Counted from the first letter of the stretch, positions 1 through 10,479 are shown. The stretch is DNA of 64,000 nt from Hsuehochloa calcarea (GCA_036346395.1 JAYEVG010000079.1:1-64000); one strand, 5' to 3'. The notes: generated by a model from the letters alone, not told the origin. Numbers and translations are program-made.

Positions 1-93
1 GGATTGTCGTAGAAAAACTTACGACTAGGTATCGGCCGTAGAAAGACTTGCAACCGCTTGTCCTATGCTCATGTCTACTCTTTTCCTCTGTAG

Positions 94-404
94 GTTCAAG
101 AGCGACGAAAAGTCATTAGCCGATTCGCTCGACTACGAGAAGGTCGAGATGAAAAAGCTATGGGAAGAGAAAGAGGTCCTTGTGAAGAAGCTTCAGGACG
201 TAAACTCTGCAATTCAAAAAGTAGCAAGGACAAATAAATGGTAAGTGCTGAACTTAAGACCGCTTATAACCTTTTTTTTCTTTTTCTAACCCCCGTTCCT
301 TTTCAGAAAAAGACGTTGAAATGGGGAGGCTCGAAACCGAGGTCAAAGACAAGACCATGGTTGTTCACAAGATTTCCTGTATCGCCAAAGAAAAATATCA
401 GGAG
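94..404 (+). pseudogene. Antisense-ORF segment, two exon-like coiled-coil pieces
   Basis: Opposite to pol. A pyrimidine-rich stretch and TAG end at 93, followed by an open segment 94-240 rich in Lys/Glu heptads (begins FKSDEKSLADSLDYEKVE) that ends at a consensus donor GTAAGT. A second piece, 307-404, starts after a pyrimidine tract and CAG and encodes a charged segment beginning with DVEMGRLE. Such spliced, coiled-coil antisense ORFs are known from Tat-lineage grass elements, where they belong to the 'putative gypsy type transposon' family. The reading phases of the two pieces do not join cleanly, so the gene is probably broken or the splice sites differ. The upstream part is outside the window. 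Confidence 0.5.
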
Positions 405-628
405 GTTAAGTTTTAGGAGTAGCGCCATGTAAAAAGCACTGCCTCTCATGACGATGAAGTCACGAAGTTAGATTCTTGACTGGCAGGTAAACAAGTCTTT
501 TCCTGTGGCCAGTTTTATTTTCCTTTAAGGGTCACTTTATCCGACTAGCCTTATTCTTTTTAGAGCAAGTAATCGAAATAAAATAATTCCGTGAGGCTTC
601 GACTTGTAATCAGGAGGAGATAAACTCG

Positions 629-1003
629 ATGACGATCAACCTTCAGGACAACATTTCTCTCCTTAACAATGTACTCAGTGGGCTACATGCAGAAGAGGTC
701 ACTCCTCGTGAAGACACGATAATTGCTCACTTGAGTACCACTGAAAAACAAGTCAGGACTTTGCAAGAGTTGGTGACCACTCTGATGACCAACCAAGCTG
801 ATTCGATAAAGAAAGCGGTCGAAGGCAAAATAAGTTTTGTTCTGGCAAAACTTAAAACTCATGACCCAAACTTTAATCTGCAACCAGTCAAAGCTGACTT
901 TGACTGCTCTGAAGCAGAAGCGGAGCGGTTGATGGAAGATATGCAGTTGATCAGCAAGGAAGTCATGGAGGAGATGCATATAGGATCTCCCTCTTTAGAG
1001 TAG
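629..1003 (+). CDS. Antisense-ORF terminal segment of the Tat element, coiled-coil protein
   Basis: A 124-residue open segment on the strand opposite pol. It is rich in Leu, Glu and Lys with heptad-like spacing (LSTTEKQVRTLQELVTTLM, then a Glu-rich tail SEAEAERLMEDMQLISKEVM), so it should form a coiled coil. It follows the exon-like pieces at 94-404 and lies between pol and the missing LTR, the place where Tat elements carry an extra antisense gene of unknown function. The ATG at 629 may only be internal, since the true gene would be spliced from upstream. No catalytic motif is visible. Confidence 0.45.
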   Translation: MTINLQDNISLLNNVLSGLHAEEVTPREDTIIAHLSTTEKQVRTLQELVTTLMTNQADSIKKAVEGKISFVLAKLKTHDPNFNLQPVKADFDCSEAEAERLMEDMQLISKEVMEEMHIGSPSLE

Positions 1004-1289
1004 TTTGTAATAGGAACCTGCAAAGACAAATTTGTTGATATATATGATCCTTTCTTCTTCCTGAAAAATCATCTTGTCGAGTAATTAGTAACTCACAAGG
1101 TAACGAATGGAAAAAGAGATTAAGACTAAGAATTGAAGTCATATTAATAACTTTATCCTAGCCCCCGACTATTTGTTTAGTTTATTTAGATAAACTAAGT
1201 AAATAGTATAAAAACGGTTTTATGAAGAAAAAAAAGGTTTGGCTAACATATAGTCTGTGATCCCAATTATCATGCACTGGTCGTAAGAG

Positions 1290-1860
1290 TAGTAACGAGT
1301 CGACGCTAGGAAGTTCCTTCGATTAGGGGACCACGTCGTAAAAGGAAAAACACTCGACTAGGTGATGTTACCATCTCCGACTAGATTAATCAAATAAAGA
1401 GCGGCAACTTGAGTTAGACAAACGTCTGGAGTTCCTTTAGAATTCGTTTGACCTTTTCGAGTGCACTCAATAGGTTTACCCTGGTAGCAACAGTTAGAAA
1501 CAGGACGACGCTAGGAAGTTTCTTCTGGTGGGCAGGACCACGTGCAGAGAGGAAAGACTTTTACTAGGTGTTGTATCTTTCTCCGACTAGATAGAACCAA
1601 CCGAGTTTACCAAGAGTAGTCGAACAAATTACCAAAGTGTACTATGCTTAGAGTATTTTTCAAAACGAATGAAGAAATAAAGTAAGGTACTAAGAGTTGG
1701 CTTGAAAATATTTCGACCATGTTTGTTGAACCCGATCTCTTTGTGTTGGCAGCAAAAGTGAGGAACGAGTCGACACTAAAGAGTTCTTTCTAGTGGGCAG
1801 GACCACGTGTAGAAAGGAAAGGCTTCGACTAGGTGGTGTTCCTATCCTTTTGACAAGTGT
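1290..1860. repeat. Three imperfect copies of a ~95-bp repeat in the retrotransposon 3' untranslated region
   Basis: Copies start near 1295, 1500 and 1765. Each has a CGACGCTAGGAAG-like start (third copy CGACACTAAAGAG), then a GGACCACGT block, then ACTAGGTG(A/T/G)TGTT; the first two end in CTCCGACTAG. They are spaced by about 205 and 265 bases. Variable tandem repeats between pol and LTR are typical of Tat elements. A TCGTAGAAAAACTTACGACC motif follows at 1877-1896 and matches the array in the LTR near 10200. Confidence 0.6.
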
Positions 1861-1970
1861 AAAGAAGTTTTGGGTACTGATCGTAGAAAAACTTACGACC
1901 AGGGGATAGTTGGAAAATTATCGAAGCACTACTCAAAGTAAGACAATAAAAATAGAAAGAACCTGATACT

Positions 1971-3022
1971 TTATTGTCGGGGTAGTTGGTTACACATAAA
2001 ATTTATGTAACTGATCGATGTTCCAAGAGTTTGAGAGAATCCAGCCGTCTTCCATTGATAGTCGTGATCAAAGCGGTCGTAACTCGACCATCGTGTGTAA
2101 GGACCTTCCCACTTGGGGGAAAGCTTGTTCTGATTAGACAGGAATTGAATTTTCTTCAATACCATGTCACCTACAGTAAGGCTGCGAGGTTGAACCTTAC
2201 AATTATAGTATTTGCGCGGGGCTTGCTGGTAGACTGCTGAACGGATTAAGGCTTGATTTCTATCCTCTTCGAGTAAGTTGATGTCATCTGCTCGAAGTTG
2301 TTCTTGAGCAGAGTCGTTGAAAGTTTTGACTCGTGTCGACCTGATCTTTAGTTCTGGTGGAAGCATGACTTCGGCACCGAAAATAAGGAAAAAGGTGTTT
2401 CACCTGTGGCCCGACTAGCAGTAATACGAATTGCCCATAATACTGACGGTAGTTCTTGTACCCAAGCCCTCGAGCGATTGATAAGCTGGTCGAAGACTCG
2501 AGTTTTGATTCCCTGCATTATTTGACCATTTGCTCTTTCGACTGCCCCATTGCTTTGAGGATGGGCAACAGAGGCATAACACACTTTGGTACCCAACTCG
2601 TCGTAAAATTCTTGATTATTCGACTTGGGACCCCAAACTGAGGAATCACACATCTCATCATGAACTGTTTTACCACTTTCATTGTTATCTCAGTCACAGG
2701 TTCGGCTTCGATCCATTTTGTGAACGTATCAATAGCCACAAAAAGGAACTCGAAACCTCTTGGGGCCTTTGGGAACGGTCATAGGATATCGAGACCCTGG
2801 GTCGCAAAAGACCAAGATAGAGGAATTATTTGCAATGTTTGAGTCGGTTGGTGTGTCTGCCTGCTATGAAACTGGCATTGTACACACTTTTTAACCAACT
2901 CTTTGGCATCGTAGAGGGTTGTTGGTTAGTAAAAACCATGTCGAAAGGCCTTTCCGACCAGCGTTCTGTAGGAAGCATCAGTTCCACAAATGCTCCCTTG
3001 TATGTCGTGAAGGAGGTTTAGT
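1971..3022 (-). pseudogene. Integrase relic of the Tat element
   Basis: On the minus strand from about 3020 the sequence encodes the end of the zinc-binding region (a tract with KELVKKCVQCQFHSRQ, the CXXC of the HHCC finger), then the catalytic core starting MAIDTFTKWIEAEPVTEI, then HPQSNGAVERANGQIMQGIK, the region of the catalytic Glu. The C-terminal part reaches 1971. Frames change near 2560-2650, and an in-frame stop lies in the finger region. The integrase would insert element cDNA into the host genome; this copy cannot. The protein is cut from its upstream part by the solo LTR at 3028-4619. Confidence 0.8.
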
Positions 3023-3027
3023 CCTTC
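3023..3027. repeat. Target site duplication, left copy (CCTTC)
   Basis: Matches 4620-4624 exactly and abuts the TG start of the solo LTR. Five bases is the normal duplication length for LTR elements. Confidence 0.85.
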
Positions 3028-3148
3028 TGAGAGACCATGTGAGTAGGGTCCCCTTTCGAGTGATGAGTATTTGACGCGTTGTTGAATAGTTTGTGATTGG
3101 ATTCATCGGCGTTTGCTTGGCTTGCATGAAGTTGGTTACGTCTTTGTC

Positions 3149-3385
3149 TTGGAACTTCCGGTTTTGAATGCGGAAGTTCCGATAATCAGAACTTCATACG
3201 GTAAGCGGAACTTCCGATTATCGGCGATTGTGTTACGTTAGATAATCGGAACTTCCGCCCGGGAAGCGGAACTTGATATCTTGACAAGTGTGTTGGCTTT
3301 GACGATAATCGGAACTTCAAATCTGGGGTGCGGGCGTTCAGATAATCGGAACTTCCGCAATGATAAGTGCGGAACTTCCGATTGT
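3149..3385. repeat. Cluster of GGAACTTCCG / CGGAAGTTCC motifs in the solo-LTR U3
   Basis: GGAACTTCCG or its complement, often next to GATAATC, occurs at least six times in both orientations in about 240 bases upstream of the TATA box at 3764. Shorter versions recur near 4350-4400. The positions fit U3 enhancer-type repeats, but no binding factor can be named. Confidence 0.6.
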
Positions 3386-3763
3386 GGGCAGAACTGTGCA
3401 GAAAGGCATAGTTTTGATTTTGAGTTGTGAATTGATTTGAGTTAAATGCAAATGATGATTCTATTATCTTGAGCAATGCTATGTGATGTGTTTCTTGTGC
3501 TGTCTTTGGTTGCGAGGGCATCGAGGTGGAGTCGTGGCGAGACCGTGGAGCCGGATTAGGCAGCGGCGTTGAGTCGAGAATGGTAAAGATGTGTCGAAGG
3601 CAGCGTGCACTCGAGGCGGTTGCGAGTCGTGAACAACAAGGAATGCGGGAGCTTCGGAAGGTGTCACGAGGCGAAAGGGTAATTTCGCAAAGAGGCACAA
3701 GTGGAAGCGGGCTCCGTTAGGGTTTAGCCGGCATAACGGGTTAGAGACCCGTTAGCCAAGGGC

Positions 3764-3771
3764 TATAAATA
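3764..3771 (+). promoter_or_regulatory. TATA box of the solo LTR
   Basis: TATAAATA in a GGCTATAAATAGAGG context, inside the LTR and downstream of the motif cluster. It would start LTR transcription on the plus strand. Confidence 0.6.
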
Positions 3772-4619
3772 GAGGTGAACCCCTGGTTGTTTTGGTTGGA
3801 CTTTTGGTGAGAGAAAATTAGGGTTAGCTTTAGCTAAAGAGCCTTTGGAGAGGTTGTTTTGCCTTTTTGAGAGGTTGTTGAGTTGGAGAGGATGAACTGA
3901 AATTTGTAATCATTCCTCTGTGTTTTCCTCTGTAATCTTTTGATTCCTATCAATGAAATTATGAGGTTTTGGTTCTTTGTTTATGCATCTTTTCTTCTCT
4001 CTGTTCTTGGCTTGAATACCTAGGGTTTTGGTGAAACTTTTGATTCCTCTTGTGAGATGGCATGAAACTTGATATCTAGAGTCTTACTGATATTGCTAAC
4101 TTATCCTCAAAGTTTCATGAGCTAAGAATCTAAGTATCTTGCGAATTGGAGTTTTTGGTCTTTCTTGCCAAATATTCAAGAAATCCGATTTTGCTTTGAT
4201 TAATGGATCTTTGTCTGCGATTCTTCTCCATGGGGTCAAGATGTTGTTTAGGATGATGTCCTGTGAGACTTGACCTGAGAAGAGCATTAACGAGTTAGTA
4301 TTTTAGATTTTGGCAAAACCCGCGTCTTGTTCTTGGTCGGGACAATGGAACTTCGGATTTGTACAAGCGGAACTACGTGGCGGAACTTCCATATTGGAAG
4401 AAGCGGAACTACATGATCTTGAAACTACATAAGGTAGAATCAGACTTCGATATCTGACAGAACAGCCCATTTTTGTTTAACTCTTTGGATTTGATTCACA
4501 TCCCACCTTTTGTTTAACAGAAAGTTTTTGGATTGCTGTGTGAACACTTGAGAGGGGAGGATCTTAATTTTTAAGGCACCATTCACCCCCCCCCCCTCTG
4601 TTGCCATTTCGGTCCTTCA

Positions 4620-4624
4620 CCTTC
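4620..4624. repeat. Target site duplication, right copy (CCTTC)
   Basis: Abuts the CA end of the solo LTR and equals 3023-3027. Confidence 0.85.
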
Positions 4625-6063
4625 CCTCTGCGATATGCATCGCATGAGTATCCCTTGAGTGCCTCGTTTGGAGAGGATTCATTCGACCAAAGTACACATT
4701 TTGGTCTTTCGGGATAAACAATTTGCCTCGAGATCATCATCCGGTATTGTACCCTTCTGAAGATACTTGTAGATGGGCTTCATCCAGGTATCCTCGTATT
4801 CTAGAGAGACTATCTCAATAGGAGTTGTCTCTGATGTTTCGACTAGACATGGATTTTGGAGTTGCTCCAAGAAAACTCCTTTTGGTACTTGCGATCGGGA
4901 AGAAGCCATACGAGCAAGCTGGTCTGTGAGGAAATTATCCTTTTGAGGGATAAATTGTACCTCAAAACTGAAAAATGCTTTTCTAGCTTTTGGACCTCCG
5001 ATAAGTACCGAAATATGGTTGGATTAAAGCACTGGTACTCTTTTCCGACCTGATTCACGACTAGTTGAGAGTCTCCTCTCACGAGTAGTCATCGAATCGC
5101 AAGTGCTTCCACAGCTCGTATTCCAGCCAGGAAACCTTCGTACTCTGCCACGTTGTTAGTGGCTTGAAAGTTTAATTGAATGGTATACTTTAAGGTCTCT
5201 CCGGTAGGAGATTCCAGGATTACTCCAACCCCCGAGCCACTTAAAGTAAGTGACCCATCAAAGTACATCGTCCACTGGTCGTAGGTATCGTATTCGGGAT
5301 CCTGAACAGGTTCAGGATTTGTCCATTCGGCGACAATGTCTGGCAGGATCTGGGATTTAATGGTCGTTCGGGACACGAAATGGAAGTCAAACTCCCCAAG
5401 TTCTACTGACCATTTTATCATGCGTCCCCATCGCTGCTTCCACGATGCGGGCACCACTTCTAAGGGAAACACAAACGACACAATTATCTTGTGCGCTTGG
5501 AAATAATAGCGCAGTTTCCACAAAGGCATGAAGAGGGTATAAATAAGTTTTTGGACCTGAAGGTAGCGCTCTTTAGGCCCGTGTAAAACTTCACTTACAT
5601 AGTAAATTGGTCGTTCGACGTTTTCATGCTCTACGACCAGTACTGCGCTTACTACCTGTGGCGTGGCAGCTAGATAAATTAAGAGCGCCTCTTCTAGCTT
5701 CAGAGAAACCAAAATAGGAGCACTCATAAGATACCTCTTTATATCCTCAAAGGCAGCGTTTGCCTCTTCTGACCACTCGAAACTCTTGTGCTTCCTTAAA
5801 AGTTTGAAGAAAGGTAGTCCTTTTTCTCTCAGTCGTGCGATGAAATGACTTAAAGCAACCATGCATCCTGTGAGTTTCTGGACTTCTTTCTTCGTGGTCG
5901 GAGGGTGCATTTGCACGATGGCCTTTATCTTTTCGGTATTTGCTTTGATTCCTAATACAGAGACAAGGAATCCAAACAACTTTCCTGAAGAGACTCCGAA
6001 CACACACTTCTTAGGATTGAGTTTCAAATGGTGATTTCTGAGGTTGTTGAATGTTTCTTGCAA
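4625..6063 (-). pseudogene. RNase H plus archaeal-type second RNase H of the Tat element
   Basis: The minus strand from 6063 to about 5350 encodes the RT connection and first RNase H (FEWSEEANAAFEDIKRYL, then ERPIYYVSEVLHGPKERYLQ). A second RNase H follows: MYFDGSLTLSGSGVGVIL near 5260, NNVAEYEGFLAGIRAVEAL at 5089-5160, then RGDSQLVVNQV at about 5050-5080. The D-x-S, E and DSQLVV positions match the archaeal-type RNase H acquired by Tat elements. The region ends at an in-frame stop near 4679 and the linker to the integrase finger. Frameshift or stop lies between 5089 and 5082. RNase H would remove RNA from the RNA:DNA hybrid. Confidence 0.85.
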
Positions 6064-6560
6064 GTCAGAAACATGATTAAGCCGCTTGATGCCTTTTACG
6101 TCTAGATCGTCAACATAAGCTTCTAAATTTTGGCCTAGTTGAGGTGAAAAAGTCGATTACATCAATCGTTGAAAAGAAGTGCCATCATTTTTTTTAGACC
6201 AAATGACATTTTTGACATACCAAAATATTTCAAATAGAGTAATAAATGCGGTCAGAATATGCATCTAGAAAACTTAATGTTTCACAACCGGTAGTAGAAT
6301 CAACCAACTGATCAATACGAGGAAGAGGAAAATCATATTTTGGACAAGCTTTATTGAGATTAGTGAAGTCTACACACATCCGTCACTTGCCGTTAGACTT
6401 TCTAACCATTACAGGGTTGGCCAACCACTTTGGGTGGTCGACTTCTCTTATAAAGCCTGCTTTAAGTAGCTTGTCCAATTCTAATTTCATAGCATCTTAC
6501 CGATCAGGGGGCAAATCTTTGTAATTTTTGTTTTATGAGTACTTTGTCAGGCCGTAAAGC
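6064..6560 (-). pseudogene. Reverse transcriptase relic of the Tat element
   Basis: Highly decayed, with many stops in every frame. The RT active-site box is still legible: bases 6103-6117 read on the minus strand give YVDDL. An upstream stretch near 6380-6430 recalls the conserved RT region that contains VVGQP in this lineage (visible here as PPKVVGQPCNG). It sits between the protease and RNase H remnants, as expected for gypsy pol. It cannot give an enzyme. Confidence 0.75.
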
Positions 6561-6787
6561 TAGCCTGTGCTTGATCACTTCCCTGGGACTCCGGGCATAT
6601 CAAATGCTTGCCACGCGAAGACATTTGTGTTTGCTCGGAGGAAAGTGATGAGGGTGTCTTCCTGTTTGGGGTCGGAAGTATCCCTGATGCGAACAGTCTT
6701 CGAGGGCTCCTCTGGATCCAGAGGAACCTCTTTAACCTAGTCATTCGTCTTTGGTGCAGCTTTCAACTTCAACTGCTTGCTCGAAGA

Positions 6788-7200
6788 CTACCCCTTGTTT
6801 TGTTCCCGAGTTGGTATCTGGCTAACCATCTCGAGGGATTGACGGTTGCACGTATGCATTATCTTCTTATCATAGTGAATTGTGATTACTCCTTTGGAAC
6901 CTAACATCTTAAGACCTTGATACCCATAATGAGTAACCATTAAGAATTTTGCCAAAGTTGGTCGTCCGAGTATGGAGTTATATGCTGTATCGAAATTGAC
7001 CACATGAAAGGAGATCTTCTCTGTCTTGAAATTACTTGGTGAATCAAATGTTAAAGGAAGAGAAACCATGAAAAGAGTATCGTACTGGTATTACCTTGGT
7101 CCTGGGTACTTGCATCTCGTCCAGGGTACTCGTAAACAAGATGTTTAACGAGCTCTACCATCAATTAACACTCGATTTGCTCGACAGTTATTGATGGTAG
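6788..7200 (-). pseudogene. Aspartic protease relic of the Tat element
   Basis: The open part (7069-6788) encodes SFHVVNFDTAYNSILGRPTL, the C-terminal half of a retroviral-type aspartic protease, with the conserved ILGRP box. The N-terminal half at 7090-7200 contains a VLIDGRA stretch at the place of the catalytic Asp-containing loop; there the following residues are changed and stops follow. The enzyme would process Gag-Pol; this copy is inactive. Confidence 0.7.
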
Positions 7201-7363
7201 GCTCGACCACAATCAGAAAATGACCTGGTCGAGTGAAAGGGATCGGGCAGTCACTCTTCTCGAATGAGATGGCGACTTCCGACCACTTCGCCAACATATT
7301 GACATGAGGAGGGTCAATGGAGTTTAGCTCGCGTTTGACAGCCTTAAGCTGTCGTTTTGACTC

Positions 7364-9690
7364 TTATGCCGATGAACCCCCATAGATATGCTCGATGTTA
7401 TACTCAAGATCTTGTAATAGCATCTCCTCATTGTCGTTGTAGTAGTCCTCGAGTTTTCGTTGGAAAACTCGGCAGTTTCGAAGGTCATGTCCTTCCTTTT
7501 TATGGAAAGGGCACCACCTAGACTTGTCGTTCTTCCACTCGGGGTGCTTACCTTTGCCTAGATCGGGATATTGCTTGGAACTTTGTGGTTCCTTGTCGCT
7601 TACGGCCAAGACCTCCTTAGAACTGTTGGCTTGAGGTTATTGGCCCTTCACCTTGTTCTCGGATTTTTTGGTATTTTTGTAATTCTTGCTACTTCCGTCT
7701 GTTTCTTGAGGACTCTTGTCATCTCGATTGATGGTCTTGTTCCACTTAACTGCTTCTGCAATAGTCGCATATCGATCGGCCATCTCAAAGAGTTCAGCAA
7801 TGGTAACCGGAGGATTTAAAGCGACGTCTTCTCTAATTCTTCTGCTACGGACTCCCTGCTTGAAGGCTCTGATAACAGATGAGTCAGAAACCTCATGAAT
7901 TGAATTATGAACCTGACTGAAGCGCTTCATGAATTGATGTAAGGTCTCGTGGTCGTTTTGTCTTATCTTGTGCAGGTCGTCCTCCTTTCCAGGGCAATTG
8001 TAGGTACCCTGGAAGTTAGCCAGCAGAAGGTCAGAAAGGTGTTACCGCGAGTAGACTGACTCGAGTGGTTGATTTAGAAACAACGATCGAGCGGACCCTT
8101 TGAGCACAGTTGAAAGGTAGTTCGTCATGACGCGCTCTCCTCCTCCTGCTGCTCGGACTGCGGATGTGTAGATCTGAAGGAACTCGATGAGATTCTAAGA
8201 TCATCAAATTTCTACATGTTCCTTTGGTGAAACCGCGTGAGCCGATGAAAGCGCTCGGAGGTCAGGCAAGAATGCCCTACATCCGGTAAATAATTCGTAG
8301 CGCCTCCTTTACAGAAAAGAAGGGTTATCGTCATCAGGTGATCGTACACGACGATACCCGGCAGTTGGTGAACCCGACTTATGATAAGTCTTGATTATAA
8401 AAGAGTAATACTCCTCGTATCTCGTTTGCTACTATAGACCTCTGTGTCGAAGTGGTGAATGATCACCTTTCTTAAGAGCTTATTTATCTTCAGGCGTTCG
8501 AAGAACCTTTCTCCGGTTAGGAGAACGACATACCCTGTTGTCGCGTCGATTTTCATGCGGTGAGTTGTTCGAACGACTGGAAGCTGATGGAGTCATACCA
8601 CTACGACTTCCAAAATGGTGACGACGAGGATGCTTGAGTCTGGTAATCGCTCTTCGAAACCTTTGTGCGATCTCTTGCGTGAAGAGATCGTAGCCAGGCG
8701 CTCGGGCAAGCTCTCGAGTTGGGTTCTCGAGTAGATCACTGATATGTTGGAGTTCCCGAGCTTCCTCTGACTAATACTGAAAGCGCTCAGGCAGATTTCT
8801 CTGAGCTGCTATTCTTCTCTGTCGAGTTGTCTCAGGATAGCTCATGTCTGATTATTGAGTTTGCCTCAATGAAGTGCGATTATCTCAAGGATTTCTCGCA
8901 TGCTCATCAGAGTGTTGACCCTGTTCATCACCGGAGGTGTCCTTACCATTGCCACGAGGGATCGCAATGTGTGATTGTTGGGGAGTGTCCTTGGTCCTAT
9001 CTCTAGGAGAGCGATCATCACCTGAGGGAAGGACGAAGACCTCCCGTTGATGACCACTACTTGCGCTCGAGGCATCCTTGCTTGAGGAGTAGTCGAAAGA
9101 CACCGTTCTGGCGACTTGGAGCAAACCCCTCTAGGAAGAGGAATTCCGGGTTATAACCGTCTCCGTCCGTAAATGAGCCCTGTGATGGGACGATCGAACT
9201 CGCATGAAAAGCATATTCGACCCCATCCACTGTGGGGCTAACCAGAGAGATAGTACCACCAGGTGCTCATGAAGCTCCAGAATGATGGCTTCCAGGAATT
9301 GCTGTGCCAGGTCAGACTGTCTTAGGTGGACTTGAACATTTGGAGGTGGAGGCCTCGTCATGTCTTGGGTCTGCCTCGGAGCAATCCTGATTGTGGTCGA
9401 ATTGACCCTTGCCCTTTGAGGAAGTTGGTTTCTCATTTGGACGTAACGTTGTGGGGGATAAGGATCCCTCCTCAACTCCATCAGTGATATGGTCTCCTGG
9501 AGAATGATCTTCGGAGGTGACATCACCATCGGATGATACAATACTCCTCTCCTAGTCGAAGCTGGCATCCATGTCAATATTTGCGTAATCAGTCAAGTCG
9601 AACCAGTTCTCCTCGTTCCACTCTCCTGCCATGGAAGCATTAGAGTTGGGAGAAAATGAAAGAAACCTGATGACCAAAAGATCCCCATGG
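7364..9690 (-). pseudogene. Gag relic of the Tat element
   Basis: Several open pieces on the minus strand: 9690-9131 (N-terminal, Gln/Arg/Pro-rich), 9124-8866, a gap with a degraded capsid-like region (8050-8860), 7930-7637 (capsid end, with PVTIAELFEMADRYATIAEA), and 7609-7364, which holds a zinc-knuckle-like CPFHKKEGHDLRNC (C-x2-H-x4-H-x4-C form found in this lineage). Gag would form the particle and bind RNA. The pieces are in different frames and are separated by stops, so it is not functional. Confidence 0.75.
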
Positions 9691-9692
9691 AT

Positions 9693-9700
9693 GGTGCCAA
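9693..9700 (-). other. Primer binding site of the gypsy element
   Basis: On the minus strand TTGGCACC lies one base after the LTR end ...CCGACA (9702). Its place just inside the LTR fits a tRNA primer site; the tRNA is not identified. Confidence 0.5.
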
Positions 9701-9701
9701 C

Positions 9702-10440
9702 TGTCGGTGTTTTAGAACCAAACTTACGTAATGATTGTTTGATTCGGGGGGTCTCCAAGACTCAAATCACGCAGAGAGAATGACACAGGGATTTTTATAT
9801 AAGTTTGGGCCTTCTCTGGAGAGAATAACAACACTACTCCTGTGTGGCTACATTGAGTATGCTAGTTACAGATTAAGAGAAAGATTGAAATGCAATGTGT
9901 TGTGCTCCTGATTGTGTCTTTCTTTTTCCCTCTCCGCCGTCTGGTGATTCCTCCTTTTACAGCGTGCTCAAAGTGGACGATAATTTCTCCAGTCCAAAGG
10001 GCATATCAATGCTTCAGATGATAGCGTAGTTACCGGATATTACTGTTGGAGAAGTAACGTTCCCACGTCACCAGGCAGTTATCACCAGAACAAAGAGATT
10101 AATCATGCAGTTATTCCAGAGAATAATAGTGTATACTGATTGTTTAGATGCCATAATCAATTGGGCCTACTTGTCTGTAAGCTCGATCGATTATAGGGTG
10201 GTCATAACTGACCTGGTTGTAGATGGACTTACGACCATGAGGTAGTTGTAGAAGAACTTACGATCATGTGCTAGTCGTCGAAGAACTTACGACTATGGGG
10301 TGGTCTTAGCTGACCTGGTCGTAGAAGGACTTACGACCATGATGTGATCGTAGAAGAACTTACGATCATGAGGTAGTCGTAGAAAATCTTACGACTCCAG
10401 CTTCTCCCTTATGAACATTAAGGGGTATACTCAAGAACCG
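9702..10440 (-). mobile_element. 5' LTR of the Tat element
   Basis: On the minus strand the LTR ends ...AACACCGACA at 9702, followed by the primer binding site and gag. TATATAAA on the minus strand at 9793-9800 would be the TATA box, which leaves a short R-U5 of about 90 bases and a U3 of about 640. The U3 holds the six-copy array at 10213-10397. The outer edge near 10440 cannot be fixed because the partner LTR lies outside the window. Confidence 0.6.
10213..10397. repeat. Six-copy palindromic minisatellite in the gypsy LTR
   Basis: About 30-base units, consensus GGTCGTAGAAGAACTTACGA followed by CCATGAGGTA, start near 10214, 10243, 10273, 10318, 10347 and 10374. Each unit is an imperfect palindrome: GGTCGTA and TACGACC are arms around a short spacer. 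Single copies occur at 1-30 and 1877-1896. Confidence 0.8.
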
Positions 10441-10479
10441 TATAATGACATCATTATCCATAATAAGGATTAGATATAA

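Larger units (their letters stand above)
3028..4619 (+). mobile_element. Solo LTR, probably of a Sirevirus-like Ty1/copia element, inside the gypsy pol
   Basis: The segment starts TGAGAGACC and ends GGTCCTTCA, so it has TG..CA ends. It is flanked by the perfect 5-bp direct repeat CCTTC (3023-3027 and 4620-4624). Without the insertion and one repeat, the gypsy pol frame is continuous across the site, which supports these edges. It is 1592 bp, carries a TATA box at 3764-3771, and a C-run after ATTCA near its end, as seen near LTR ends of Sirevirus-type elements. It has no internal domain, so it is a product of LTR-LTR recombination. Family assignment is inference. Confidence 0.85.
1..10440 (-). 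mobile_element. Degenerate Tat-lineage Ty3/gypsy LTR retrotransposon (left end outside window)
   Basis: Read on the minus strand, the order from about 9700 down to 1970 is gag, protease, reverse transcriptase, RNase H, a second archaeal-type RNase H, and integrase. The extra RNase H after the normal one, the lack of a chromodomain, and a coiled-coil ORF on the opposite strand beyond integrase (1-1003) are hallmarks of the Tat lineage (Grande/RIRE2-like elements of grasses). The upstream LTR lies at about 9702-10440 and the primer binding site beside it; the other LTR is beyond base 1. Many stops and frameshifts make the element non-autonomous. A solo LTR (3028-4619) is inserted in pol. The outer LTR edge near 10440 is an estimate. 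Confidence 0.85.

Noticed and set aside
10213..10397. Palindromic 30-bp array as a CRISPR array
   Set aside because: There are no unique spacers; the units are contiguous diverged tandem repeats in an LTR of a plant genome.
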